Part shown: positions 17,046 to 26,739 of the stretch, piece by piece | Layout: the number at the start of each line of letters is the position of its first letter | Position numbering within the stretch: position 1 is the first letter of the stretch | Origin: Gammaproteobacteria bacterium | GTDB lineage: Bacteria > Pseudomonadota > Gammaproteobacteria > Pseudomonadales > Azotimanducaceae | Assembly: GCA_026707945.1 (NCBI GenBank) | Contig: JAPOVV010000105.1 | Location: 62,001-126,000 of the forward strand | DNA length: 64,000 bases | Reading direction: 5' to 3' | Program-made: the position numbers and the translations under genes | Notes under the pieces: model-generated | Databases searched by the model: none | Told to the model about the DNA's origin: nothing | What the model saw: the letters and a program-made list of their open reading frames with translations, nothing else

Positions 17046-19220
17046 TCAAGAAACTGCAGCCTTCTCTGACATCACATATTTGTATAGACGCAATGCCAAT
17101 TCGTTGTTTTCTGCGTCGAGCCTCGCCAACGCTGCGGGAGTGATCAACAGCGTTTGACATGCACCTTCTGCATTTATCGACACCATCGATTCAGCCTCTT
17201 CAATTGCGCTCGCGGACTCTATTACGGAACCGGCACCGCATTCAAAGATCGTTGAACCGTCGTCTGCTAGAACAGATGCCTTCCCTGCGATCAGTAGCTG
17301 AAGACCTCTTGGTGAATCACCACGTGTCGAGATCGCCCCCTTGTCTTCGTAATCAACCGTCTCCGACCAATTGTTCAGGTCAACGACCAAGTTTTCGAAG
17401 TGTATCTGTCGATCTAAGTATTGAGTCAATTCTGAATTCGTACTTAGTCGCACTAGGTTTTTTAGATCCGGGTCGCTAGAGACATCGTTCTCGTAGTTAG
17501 TCAACAGAACATCCTCTACTTTTATAAGTGCGTCTTCTTCCGATTCAGCCCAGGTCACGTTTTTCATGAGCGCGGATGGGAAGTCTTCACGTATCTCTTG
17601 TGCAAGTCTGTCGGTCGTCGAACACAAAACGATTTGCACGTTCTGCGCGCTCGCGCGTTGAATGAAAGAACGGAAGCTATCTAACGCAGACAAATCAAAA
17701 CCAGAGACCTCTTCGAAATCAATCATGACGCACGATGGATTCACGTCGCTGTTCAGCGACTCTATGAGCCGTTTTGTTAGCGTGTGCGCACTCCCGAAAA
17801 AGACATAGCCCTGCAATTGATAGACCTGAGCGCGAGAGCCATAGACCTTCAATATCGTCTGATCGGGGATGGATCGAATCTTGTGGCTAGATCGATCGCG
17901 AAGCGTAGAGCTGCTTTTGATGAGCGGTACACTACTGAACCGAACGATTAAGAAGACCAAACTCAGAATCAATCCTAGGACGATCGCTTCGAGAAAGCCG
18001 ACAACCAAGATCGTAACGCAAATCAACAGCAGCATGCCGAATTCGGTCGGCTGAAGACGCTTTCGACTGTTGATTAGCCATTCAGTAATAAGTGGTACCG
18101 CGATGGAGATAAGGAATGCACTCGTGGCAGGTAGCGGGACCAACTTTAGGACGTCGGAACCGAGCAACACGACAGCGAGAAGCACGATCGCCATAACGAC
18201 GCTCGTGGCAGGTGTATTGGCGCGCAAGGCGATATTCTGGAGCGACGCAGACGCAACTGTCGCACCAGGGACTCCACCGCCGAGGCCAGAGAGCAGATTA
18301 GCAGTTCCGTGTAGTTTGAATTCTCTATCCCAATCAAACCCCGTTTTTGCGCCGAGTTCCACCTGCGAAAAATTGACCACGGTCAATATAAGCAGTATGA
18401 CGAACAGGACCATTGCATTCGACACCTGCCCAAAGACTGCACCCCAATCTACTGAACTTAAATCTTCGAACCCGTAGGTTGGCCATAAAGCGCCCGACCA
18501 ATCAATGCTGAAAAACAATCCTCCGGCGCGTGCTTCATCGATCGAAATGCCAAGCAACTTCAATCCGATATGGAAGAGCACGCAAAACGCTACAAACAAA
18601 GCAGGCAAAACCCAGAATAAACGCCAGACTTTAGCAACGACGATGAAGACCACGCCCAACAGGACGCTCAACGTCGCATTCCAAAAAGCCATCGGCTCGA
18701 TCAACTTTTCCCAAGAGCTTGGTCGCCAATCTAATCCTGCCAGGTTTAACGCCATCAACAGAACCAAAATGCCGGATCCTGCGAGTACGCCTGCGGATAT
18801 CGTGAACGGTATAAAACGGAAGAAACTCGCCGCTCGAACGTAACCGATTCCTAAGAAAAGCAATCCAGATAGAAAAGTACATCCAACAATCGAAATGACT
18901 GATGTCAGGTAAAGATCCCTACCGTCGAGTTCGAGCGACTGAGTAATAGCGATCATCACCAACGCAACCGGAATGGGTGTTGTTGCGACGGGAGCGGGGA
19001 ACTTACCTAAGATCGCGAGAAAAACGCACAGGATTGCTGTGCCGACGTAGAACATCGTCGTACCGTTGAGAACGAACGGCTCTAACTCACCTGTGAACAC
19101 GATGCTGGCTAGAGCAAACAGTGAAATCGCAAGCGTGAAGCCTTGGACTAAACCGACTTTAAGACCTGCGCCAAAGAGCCACTCTTTACCCAAAATCACG
19201 GTCTTTCTAGTGTCGCTCAC
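17046..19220 (-). CDS. SulP family anion transporter with STAS and cyclic-nucleotide-binding-like domains
   Basis: A 724-residue inner-membrane SulP protein. Residues ~15-430 contain 10 or more hydrophobic helices, including LGGGVPGATVASASLQN, the conserved SulP segment that normally reads GG-x-P-G-T. Residues ~445-560 are a STAS domain (VYQLQGYVFFGSAHTLTKRL, CVMIDFEEVSGFDLSALDSF). The last ~140 residues (LQLLIAGKASVLADDGSTIF, ECGAGSVIESASAI) look like a cyclic-nucleotide-binding/Crp-type beta-roll. SulP-STAS-cNMP fusions are known in bacteria; the ligand is unproven. GTG start at 19220. It may move sulfate, bicarbonate or another anion; the nearby TauE-like permease favours a sulfur-linked anion (inference). 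Confidence 0.9.
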   Translation of the reverse strand: MSDTRKTVILGKEWLFGAGLKVGLVQGFTLAISLFALASIVFTGELEPFVLNGTTMFYVGTAILCVFLAILGKFPAPVATTPIPVALVMIAITQSLELDGRDLYLTSVISIVGCTFLSGLLFLGIGYVRAASFFRFIPFTISAGVLAGSGILVLLMALNLAGLDWRPSSWEKLIEPMAFWNATLSVLLGVVFIVVAKVWRLFWVLPALFVAFCVLFHIGLKLLGISIDEARAGGLFFSIDWSGALWPTYGFEDLSSVDWGAVFGQVSNAMVLFVILLILTVVNFSQVELGAKTGFDWDREFKLHGTANLLSGLGGGVPGATVASASLQNIALRANTPATSVVMAIVLLAVVLLGSDVLKLVPLPATSAFLISIAVPLITEWLINSRKRLQPTEFGMLLLICVTILVVGFLEAIVLGLILSLVFLIVRFSSVPLIKSSSTLRDRSSHKIRSIPDQTILKVYGSRAQVYQLQGYVFFGSAHTLTKRLIESLNSDVNPSCVMIDFEEVSGFDLSALDSFRSFIQRASAQNVQIVLCSTTDRLAQEIREDFPSALMKNVTWAESEEDALIKVEDVLLTNYENDVSSDPDLKNLVRLSTNSELTQYLDRQIHFENLVVDLNNWSETVDYEDKGAISTRGDSPRGLQLLIAGKASVLADDGSTIFECGAGSVIESASAIEEAESMVSINAEGACQTLLITPAALARLDAENNELALRLYKYVMSEKAAVS

Positions 19221-19382
19221 GTACTTGATCCCACTAACAGTTCCGAGATACGCATAACACGGTCTCTCAAATCCAAGTGATTATCTACTCATCTCTGATC
19301 GCCCGCGCCTATACGCGAAGTCGCTGCCCACTGACCCGACGAGTAGGTCTATTGGTTTCCCGACCTCTCATACCCGCACTGT

Positions 19383-19622
19383 TCAATGCCCGCAAAAAGC
19401 AGTCTCTTCCCAAATGTCGTAAACCACATTCCAATTCCAGACATGGAACGTCGCGCCGTGCACGAACAGTATCGTTAGTTTTTGTACACCAAACTCGGAC
19501 ATCTGGGAAAACGAATGTCGGTCGTTAATTACGAAAACTTGGTCTTCTTCAAGTACACGCTCACACAACCTGTAATTCGTGACAAAACTTCCTTCGACCT
19601 CGGTGGACGCATCACTCTTCAC
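19383..19622 (-). pseudogene. Truncated alpha/beta-hydrolase remnant
   Basis: A 79-codon frame begins at a GTG 7 bases after the TauE-like gene stop and reads QKLTILFVHGATFHVWNW: the LFVHGAT segment is the oxyanion-hole strand-loop of alpha/beta-hydrolases. Expected downstream elements (the RGxGRS strand, nucleophile elbow, catalytic Asp and His) are absent from this frame; another frame a little further on reads RRGRSEMSR, which may be a scrap of the RGYGRS strand. I read it as an N-terminal stump of a deleted hydrolase gene. It could also be a random frame, so confidence is moderate. Confidence 0.5.
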
Positions 19623-19629
19623 GCCTAAC

Positions 19630-20403
19630 TTAACCCGAATCAGTCACAAGCTCAATGACAGCCAAGCTCAGTATCCAGCAGCCGACTAGAAATACGAGTG
19701 AGAAAATCGCACGACGAAATTGCCGATCTGTTACTTTAGGTCGGAAGCGTTTTGCAATATACGATGAAATGAACACAACGGGCACAGCTGCAGCGATGAT
19801 CCACAAAAGCGTGTACGAATAAATACCATCGATCCAAACAAGCACCGTACGCGTGCATGTCGTGACGCCCAACATTGCAAGCAGCGATGCGCGTATTGAC
19901 GCGATCACGATTGGTTGCCGATAGGCAAACCAACCTACAACAGGTCCTGAAGCCGCGAACATACCTCCGAAAATACCACCAGCGAAACCTACTCCCGTGG
20001 TTGCTAACGAATTGGAGCGGCGCGCTCTAGGAGTTGGGTTAATTGCAAGCGCAAAACTACCGACGATCAGAAAAAGCGCAAATACGATTTCAAGTATCAC
20101 AGTCGCTTCTCTGGTCAAATAGTTTAAGACAGCAATGCCCAAAGCGATCGCTGGTAATTGACCGAGCGACAGGAATAGAAAGAGGCGGCGATCGACGTCG
20201 CGATAGGTGTCGAAGAGCGTCACAGCAATGTTGATAAAAGCAAGAACACTAATCGCAGCGGCAGTCTCGGCGATTGACAAGACACCTGACATCTGCACGA
20301 TCGCCATGACGATCAAGCCAAGCGCAAATCCCGACGTTGCTTGAAGCCACGCACCAATGGCAACGGCAACTAGAAAAACGCCGTATACGTAGAAATCTAC
20401 CAC
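19630..20403 (-). CDS. TauE/SafE family permease (sulfite/anion exporter-like)
   Basis: A 257-residue integral membrane protein with about eight hydrophobic helices in the two-repeat arrangement of TauE/SafE (DUF81): repeat 1 contains GAWLQATSGFALGLIVMAI, and repeat 2 contains GVGFAGGIFGGMFAASGPVV, where the conserved GxxGGxFxxxGP pattern is plain. Members export sulfite, sulfoacetate or other anions. GTG start. It is co-oriented with the SulP gene, separated by the hydrolase remnant, suggesting a sulfur-anion transport unit (inference). Confidence 0.88.
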   Translation of the reverse strand: MVDFYVYGVFLVAVAIGAWLQATSGFALGLIVMAIVQMSGVLSIAETAAAISVLAFINIAVTLFDTYRDVDRRLFLFLSLGQLPAIALGIAVLNYLTREATVILEIVFALFLIVGSFALAINPTPRARRSNSLATTGVGFAGGIFGGMFAASGPVVGWFAYRQPIVIASIRASLLAMLGVTTCTRTVLVWIDGIYSYTLLWIIAAAVPVVFISSYIAKRFRPKVTDRQFRRAIFSLVFLVGCWILSLAVIELVTDSG

Positions 20404-20521
20404 GAAAAACTTGGTTTACACGATGTAAGTCAGCCGAGCATTTTCATGATATGGCGAGCTACGGCGTCATGCCATCTCGTTCCAATCCTGAGATCGCAAG
20501 GAAATAAAGATATGCTACGAC

Positions 20522-23500
20522 CTATTCAGGTGATTTAGCGGTCTCTGTTTCACCCTCCGTATCGGAGTCTGTCGAATCAACCGCATCCACTTCTTCGATA
20601 GCGTCATCTTCAATTGATTCACGTCTCTCATTTGCACCCCAAAACGTTGGTACGCTCAACGCCGTGAATGTCGTACGAACCCATTTAATCAGCGCGAACA
20701 CAAGCCAAAGCGACCATGCCAACATGGTCAGCTGGTATACCCAAAACGGAAGAGAGAACACCCAAGCCGTCGGCAATTCGACACTACTCTCATCAGCGAA
20801 CCATCGTAAGAGATGTGAATCAGCCGGTGAGTATGAAAAACGGTCTCCTAGGATCGACGACGACGTGATATACATATCAGGCGGGGTTTGCAGCGCATTC
20901 AGCACCGTAAAAAATAGTGCCAGTAGTCCCACGACAGCCAGCAAACCCACCGCCATCTGAATGATCCGATACACGTAAACTGGGAGGTCACCTAGATTCG
21001 TTCGTGCTCGCCACCAAACACCAAGCGTCCATAACGCAACAAAGAGCAACGCCCAAATGTTTGCTAAGGTCGCGCCGACCGCGACCAGGATCGCATCAAC
21101 TTTCGTCAGCGGGAATTTAGGTAGAAAAGTCAACGTTAGTCCAACCAGCACGGTAACGATCACTACACCCCAGAAAAGCACGGCTGAACCGATCGCAGGA
21201 CCTCCCAAGAACAGAATCCATCGACTTTTCGCAAGCTGAACCGTGTGTGAAACGTTTCGCGCGTCCCCACTGAAGGCGAGGTCAGGCGTTCGATAGAGCC
21301 ATCCAAGAGCTTCTTCCATACGCCAACTTACACCGTACGCGTGCTCACCATGAGTAACTGGGAAATTGACGAGTGTTCCTGTACTTAACGGCTGATCCCT
21401 TCCGTCAATAGTCACGCCTTCGAGCATCGAACCAACTGGCAGCTCAATACTGAATGCGTCTGCGACACTAGATTCGATATGGAAGAGAGCCGTATTGGTA
21501 GACGCACGCGAGCCCACTGTTGATGTCAATTCGACGTTATTGACTGTAAGAGTATTTCCTGGTACCGGAGTTGGTTGCGATAGTCTTAACGTAAGCGTCT
21601 CGCCTTGGCGAGGCAAGTAAACCGTCGCGTTTCGCTCGCTCTGAGACGGCGTGACACCAATTCCCTTGAATTGCCAAAAATCGCTCCCGCGTACAAACCA
21701 CTTTTCGGTTCGCTCGGTGTAAGTTGGCGCAGAAATCGCCAGTACATCATCAAGTAGTATCGAACTGCGCCATCGAATTACGTCTACGTTTGGCTCGAAG
21801 ATGAGGATCACGCTGCCATTGCGAACCGTAATGTCGTTGTCCAAAACGGTCTCGCCATCTAATAGGGGGATCTCCACCGAAATACTCTCTGCGCGATTTT
21901 TGTTGATGCGCACTGTGGTGTTAACGACAGGTTCGTATCGCAAATCCAACTCGCGCTCGACCGTAACTGGGCGCTGAAATTCATAGGTACTCGACATCAG
22001 AGACACGCCATCTGAATCCTCTCTCTGACGATTCATCACGATTCGTCGTCGATCAGACTCCACTCCTTCCGAAACACGCCAACAACACACATCCTTTGAA
22101 ATATGTGCAGGCTCAAGCGAAAAATCGATAACGAGATCATCGATGTCGCGAACGTTGAACACCATCGATAAGTGGTTCTGCCCATCATCGACTACCACAA
22201 ACGTATCACTGTTCGAAGAGAGCAGTAACGGCAGTGGACGCCCGCCTTGAGAAACCTCTTTCAGCGACGTATACGGCGTACCTTTCGGCAACGGTACCGC
22301 GACCTCTGCTCCTGCGAGGATTGTTAGATCAAGCCTCAGCTCGTTTTCATCGTCCATCGTGAGGGTCGCCTGTTCCAGGCTCGCGCAGCCGGGTACACAT
22401 TCTGGTAACGCAGTTAAGCGTTCTTCGAGTTCCTCAAGTAGCTCCGAATCTGGGAACGATGCATTAACCGACGTCGTAGCGATGCCAAGTAACAATAGAG
22501 GCGCGACCTTTCGGAACCTTGGCGGTAGGTCGATATGGTTACCAACTTTCGCCATAACGAAGATCAATAACATCAAAAGGTGCAACACCGCAATCAATGC
22601 GAATACGACACGAGTAGCCGGCGGTGGCAAAAACGTGAGGCCAACGCGCTGATCCTTGCTCACCGGACCAGTCCAGTCGAGTGTCACCTGATCCCAGGTC
22701 CATGTAGGTTTACCAGGACCCGTCTGTACCGCAACGATTGGCTGTTGAGCGACGGAATCCCGTATGAAATTGCCAGATACGACGACTGCCGCGCTTTCTG
22801 TGACCCCATTGCGGGCACTCGATTTGGATTGATCTTTCCCAACGACCGGCGACGGCAAATCGAAGTTGTCCCTTCTAATCATTGAACGAGGATCAACGAC
22901 GAGGGTCTCCACTTCGTCCACATTAGCAACTGCAACCGGCGTGAGCGCGGGTGCGATGGCTGCATCTAATTGCGGATAGACCGCTTGACGGAGGTTACTT
23001 GCAGCAACATACACTGATATCACCGCTACGGGCACCAACAATGTCCAATAGACGATCTGAGTTACACGTTTCGCGGTATCCGAGCTGAACTGCCGATCAA
23101 GTAAGAGAATCACCCCAAGTAACAACCAACCAATTGCTGGCGCGGTGTGTTCTTGATAGCCGAATAAGATCGCGATCGATACGACAACCGCAACTGGAAT
23201 GCCGCCGACTCGATAAAGGACTACAACTATGAGAACACAAATGAAGATGTCCCATAAGTTCCACCATGCGGACAACCACGACTCATCGACACGGTCAACG
23301 CCGGAAGTCCACAGTAGCTTCCAGCCAGGTGGAACGTTGAGATTGATGTTGAGCGAGTCCGAGTCTATCAGCCATCCATTCGCGGAAATATCGCTCCGGG
23401 AGTTCAAAAGGCTGACGGCGTCGACCTTACGTTCAGACGGATGAAGCGTAATACCCGCTTCGGAACCCGATTCCTTATCAAGATAAGTTACTAGTCGATT

Positions 23501-24694
23501 CGAACCGTCGACGCTAACGGCACCGAGATCGTAGTCTGCCCCGATGCGAGTTTCCGACTGGACATTGGCGAAGATTTTGTCGGATGCTACCATCGACGAA
23601 CCATCAAACCCAAGCCAAATCTCACGCGCAATATTGAATAGTGCTGGTTTTGGATTTGGATCACCGCGCAGTTCATTAGTTAGCTTGAGCGTAGTTCCTA
23701 GTGGGACCGTATAAGTCGGAGCGCTGCCGAACGGCGAGTCAACCAAGGTAGGATCCACTGGTTCAACTCCTTCAATATCCACGGTTCTATGCTGCGTTCT
23801 AGCAATGAATACCCATGTCTCCGACAGAGGCCAGTGCGACCCAGTCGATGTAGGCGTGAATTCACTCATTACGCGTTCACTAACCGCGCGCACCGACAAC
23901 GTCGCAACTCCGCGCGACGCTTGGATCAGAAAAGTCCCATCTTCTGTGATTTGCACAGGCACATCCGCATTGACCGATATCGCATCGAAACCATCAAATA
24001 TCAGTTTGCCAAGCGTCTCAACGCGATCCTCGCCATCAACAGTCAAGCGAATCCACGTATCTAACGTCTGTGGTATGTCATCACGCAATCGGCGGTAAAC
24101 GTCAAGTCTCAAGGCGTTTTCGGATTCTTGGACCAACGCTTGGGATTGCAACCACAATTTGCCCTCCTCGACTTTGGGCACCGGAACTTCTTCGCCGTCG
24201 ATGCTCAATCTGACGATTGCGGCACTTCTCGGGATTCCGAGCGACCGAGGAACAGTGTCGAAATCGATATGTCCTGTGATGGTGAATGTGCCGGGCTTGA
24301 CGAACACACGAGCCGAATCATTGTGGAAACCAACGCTAGCCGGTAAGTCGTTTAGCTGGACTGCGACCGGACGTTTGTCACTCGATGGAAGTTCAACGCT
24401 ACTATCAGCGTTCGCTTGCCCCGTGATTCGAAAAGTGACGCGATCCTTAGTCCCTGACGTCAGATCGACCGACAGTTCCGAGATCCATACACAAGGCAAC
24501 CTCCTCGCAGACGTGTCGTCGATGGGACAATAGATATTTGGATGGTCCTCAAGCACCCAATCTTTCCACGCGTCCAACTCCGGCGGAACGTAAATATCCT
24601 GCGCGGCGAACGTCAATCCGGACAACAGACCGGCAAAGCAAATCGACGTACGTAACGATTTAAGAAGGAGTTTTCGAGTGTTCTTAGGCCGCAT
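20522..24694 (-). CDS. Very large multi-domain membrane protein of unknown function
   Basis: A 1390-residue protein I do not recognise. It starts with a signal peptide (SLRTSICFAGLLSGLTFAAQ). Residues ~35-470 are beta-rich and probably periplasmic, with a Cys pair region (YCPIDDTSARRLPCVW). Four hydrophobic helices occupy ~480-580 and one ~690-710. A second beta-rich domain (~740-1150) contains a further pair (ALPECVPGCASLE) and a CCW motif. Four to five helices fill ~1155-1350, and the tail is a strongly acidic EDDAIEEVDAVDSTDSD stretch. The repeated beta-domain plus helix layout suggests an internal duplication and an envelope role. It is transcribed alone, divergent from selO; the 308-base spacer holds nested inverted repeats. 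Confidence 0.8.
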   Translation of the reverse strand: MRPKNTRKLLLKSLRTSICFAGLLSGLTFAAQDIYVPPELDAWKDWVLEDHPNIYCPIDDTSARRLPCVWISELSVDLTSGTKDRVTFRITGQANADSSVELPSSDKRPVAVQLNDLPASVGFHNDSARVFVKPGTFTITGHIDFDTVPRSLGIPRSAAIVRLSIDGEEVPVPKVEEGKLWLQSQALVQESENALRLDVYRRLRDDIPQTLDTWIRLTVDGEDRVETLGKLIFDGFDAISVNADVPVQITEDGTFLIQASRGVATLSVRAVSERVMSEFTPTSTGSHWPLSETWVFIARTQHRTVDIEGVEPVDPTLVDSPFGSAPTYTVPLGTTLKLTNELRGDPNPKPALFNIAREIWLGFDGSSMVASDKIFANVQSETRIGADYDLGAVSVDGSNRLVTYLDKESGSEAGITLHPSERKVDAVSLLNSRSDISANGWLIDSDSLNINLNVPPGWKLLWTSGVDRVDESWLSAWWNLWDIFICVLIVVVLYRVGGIPVAVVVSIAILFGYQEHTAPAIGWLLLGVILLLDRQFSSDTAKRVTQIVYWTLLVPVAVISVYVAASNLRQAVYPQLDAAIAPALTPVAVANVDEVETLVVDPRSMIRRDNFDLPSPVVGKDQSKSSARNGVTESAAVVVSGNFIRDSVAQQPIVAVQTGPGKPTWTWDQVTLDWTGPVSKDQRVGLTFLPPPATRVVFALIAVLHLLMLLIFVMAKVGNHIDLPPRFRKVAPLLLLGIATTSVNASFPDSELLEELEERLTALPECVPGCASLEQATLTMDDENELRLDLTILAGAEVAVPLPKGTPYTSLKEVSQGGRPLPLLLSSNSDTFVVVDDGQNHLSMVFNVRDIDDLVIDFSLEPAHISKDVCCWRVSEGVESDRRRIVMNRQREDSDGVSLMSSTYEFQRPVTVERELDLRYEPVVNTTVRINKNRAESISVEIPLLDGETVLDNDITVRNGSVILIFEPNVDVIRWRSSILLDDVLAISAPTYTERTEKWFVRGSDFWQFKGIGVTPSQSERNATVYLPRQGETLTLRLSQPTPVPGNTLTVNNVELTSTVGSRASTNTALFHIESSVADAFSIELPVGSMLEGVTIDGRDQPLSTGTLVNFPVTHGEHAYGVSWRMEEALGWLYRTPDLAFSGDARNVSHTVQLAKSRWILFLGGPAIGSAVLFWGVVIVTVLVGLTLTFLPKFPLTKVDAILVAVGATLANIWALLFVALWTLGVWWRARTNLGDLPVYVYRIIQMAVGLLAVVGLLALFFTVLNALQTPPDMYITSSSILGDRFSYSPADSHLLRWFADESSVELPTAWVFSLPFWVYQLTMLAWSLWLVFALIKWVRTTFTALSVPTFWGANERRESIEDDAIEEVDAVDSTDSDTEGETETAKSPE

Positions 24695-24741
24695 GAATCA
24701 GCTCCGTCGCCAGACCTCAGATGAGGCATTCTCGGTGATCC

Positions 24742-24800
24742 CGTATCCGAATTAGACTTGAATATCTCTAATTCGTTACCTGGTCCGTATTTCGGATACG
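24742..24800. promoter_or_regulatory. Nested inverted repeats in a divergent promoter region
   Basis: CGTATCCGAA (24742-24751) pairs perfectly with TTCGGATACG (24791-24800). Sharing bases with the first arm, CGAATTAG (24748-24755) pairs with CTAATTCG (24768-24775). The two pairings are mutually exclusive, as in alternative RNA structures, or may be two protein-binding dyads. The element sits 48 bases upstream of the 1390-residue protein start and 200 bases upstream of selO. Nothing else was recognised in the rest of 24695-25001. Confidence 0.45.
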
Positions 24801-25001
24801 AGGTTAATGTGCGCAGGCATTCGAGTCTATATTGTTCTTAATCGTTCCAAGCGTGCTGGTAACGTGTATACCTACTGCGGTACTTTTGCCTTAGAGCAAT
24901 CCGATGCCTCAATAGAGCGTGGAATACGATAATTCGACGGTTCACCCCAGAAGATCGGCAAATAGAAAGCTCACCAAAGCAGCAAGACTCTTGATCCCAG
25001 C

Positions 25002-26588
25002 ATGACGTTCATGAACGTATCTATCGAAAATGAGTTCGTTGGCTCGCTACCAGCCGACCCAATTCAAGAAAACTATCTTCGTCAAGTGCGAGGAGCCTGC
25101 TATTCCTTCGTTGAGCCGTCAAGAGCCGGTAAACCGCAGCTGCTCGCGTACTCTAGTGAACTAGCAAAGAGCCTTGGGTTTTCGAAGACCGACTGTGAGT
25201 CTTCTAATTTTCTCGACGTTTTCGCCGGAAATTCGTTACTCGAGGGCATGAAACCTTTTGCCATGTGCTATGGAGGTCACCAGTTCGGTAACTGGGCGGG
25301 TCAACTAGGAGACGGACGTGCTATCACGCTAGGCGAACTCATCGACAAAGAAGGAAATCGTCAGGCGCTGCAGCTGAAAGGCGCGGGAAAGACCCCCTAC
25401 TCCCGCTCCGCGGATGGCCTAGCCGTATTACGGTCCTCCTTGCGTGAGTACGTGTGCAGTGAAGCGATGCACTACCTTGGCGTTCCAACGACTCGTGCTC
25501 TAACTCTAGTCGCGACAGGCGATGCGGTTATTCGAGACATTCTTTACGACGGTCATCCAGCGCCAGAACCAGGTGCGATCGTGTGTCGAGTCAGTCCGTC
25601 GTTCGTACGATTCGGCAACTTTGAGATATGCGTCGCTCAACGTGACGTCAAACTCCTAAAGCAACTAACAGACTACACGATAAGCTCCGATTTTTCAGCG
25701 CTTGAAAAGTTAGAGGAGCCGCAAAAGTACATCGCTTGGTTCGAGGAAGTGCTCAATCGTACCATCGAAATGATCGTACACTGGATGCGGGTTGGGTTTG
25801 TACATGGTGTCATGAATACCGACAACATGTCCATCCTCGGGCTGACGATTGACTATGGGCCGTATGGATGGCTTGAAGACTACGATCCTGACTGGACACC
25901 GAATACCACAGATGCTGCGACCCGTCGATACCGCTACGGGCAACAGCCCTGGGTTGCTCAGTGGAACTTACTGCAACTCGCGAATGCCATTGTTCCCTTA
26001 ATTGGTGAGACAAAGCCGCTCGAAGATGCGCTCAATCGCTTTCCTGCAACGTATCAGGAACGGTGGGAAAAAACCGTTCGAGACAAGCTAGGACTCACGG
26101 AGCTCGGAAGCAAGGAAACACCATTGATTAACGAGCTTGAGAGCGTTTTAAAACTGACGGAAACTGACATGACGTTGTTCTTTCGCGAGTTAGCTAATCT
26201 CGACATCCTTGCGACGATATCGTCAGAAGATCCAACTCACGAAATAGAACCGGTCTTTTATGAACCAGCTTCGATCTCCGCGAAACAGCGTGAGCAACTA
26301 AACCTGTGGCTTCGGAACTACGCGACTTTGGTTAAGCATCAGAACCAGAATCGCGACGATCGAGTTAAGAGGATGAACTCAACTAATCCGCTTTACGTTC
26401 CGCGTAATTACTTGGCGCAGCTCGCGATCGACGAGATTGAGAAAGGCAATCTCCAGTACCTCGACGAGTGGATGTCAGTGCTGAAGCATCCGTATACGGA
26501 GCAGCGTGGTAAAGAAGACTTCGCCGCTAAACGGCCAGAATGGGCTCGGACGCGTGTAGGGTGTTCGATGCTTTCGTGTAGTTCTTGA
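25002..26588 (+). CDS. selO: Protein adenylyltransferase SelO
   Basis: A 528-residue SelO (YdiU/UPF0061) pseudokinase-fold enzyme that transfers AMP to Ser/Thr/Tyr of target proteins, linked in E. coli to redox stress. Visible blocks: MCYGGHQFGNWAGQLGDGRA, LQLKGAGKTPYSRSADGLAV, RSSLREYVCSEAMHYLGVP, the HGVMNTDNMSILGLTIDYGP catalytic/metal-binding loop, and the C-terminal NPLYVPRNYLAQLAI and SCSS ending. The C-terminal Cys corresponds to the position that is Sec in animal SelO. Length is normal, so the TGA stop is the expected end; however an in-frame coding-like stretch continues for 46 codons after it (separate entry). An ATG 9 bases downstream is an alternative start. Confidence 0.95.
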   Translation: MTFMNVSIENEFVGSLPADPIQENYLRQVRGACYSFVEPSRAGKPQLLAYSSELAKSLGFSKTDCESSNFLDVFAGNSLLEGMKPFAMCYGGHQFGNWAGQLGDGRAITLGELIDKEGNRQALQLKGAGKTPYSRSADGLAVLRSSLREYVCSEAMHYLGVPTTRALTLVATGDAVIRDILYDGHPAPEPGAIVCRVSPSFVRFGNFEICVAQRDVKLLKQLTDYTISSDFSALEKLEEPQKYIAWFEEVLNRTIEMIVHWMRVGFVHGVMNTDNMSILGLTIDYGPYGWLEDYDPDWTPNTTDAATRRYRYGQQPWVAQWNLLQLANAIVPLIGETKPLEDALNRFPATYQERWEKTVRDKLGLTELGSKETPLINELESVLKLTETDMTLFFRELANLDILATISSEDPTHEIEPVFYEPASISAKQREQLNLWLRNYATLVKHQNQNRDDRVKRMNSTNPLYVPRNYLAQLAIDEIEKGNLQYLDEWMSVLKHPYTEQRGKEDFAAKRPEWARTRVGCSMLSCSS

Positions 26589-26729
26589 CAACTTCCCCTC
26601 GAAAGGCAAGGATTCCTACCACAACTCCAGCGCTTGGACGAGGACAAAGCAGCAAGCGACGGTGATATCCATCTCAACACGATTGACCGGGTCTTTCGCG
26701 ATCTATTTACGCGTATTAAAAAACAGTAG
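26589..26729 (+). other. In-frame coding-like extension after the selO stop
   Basis: After the selO TGA the same frame stays open for 46 codons to a TAG at 26727-26729, reading LDEDKAASDGDIHLNTIDRV then FRDLFTRIKKQ. The composition (charged, amphipathic, ending KKQ) looks like a real protein C-terminus. There is no ATG; a TTG could start a ~33-residue peptide. It could be a read-through extension of SelO, the tail of a lost gene fused by deletion, or chance. The next gene begins 10 bases later. Confidence 0.4.
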
Positions 26730-26739
26730 CGAGATAGAC

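Noticed and set aside
16957-17157. Plus-strand 66-codon open frame across the SulP gene end
   Set aside because: Most of it is antisense to SulP and it has no recognisable pattern.
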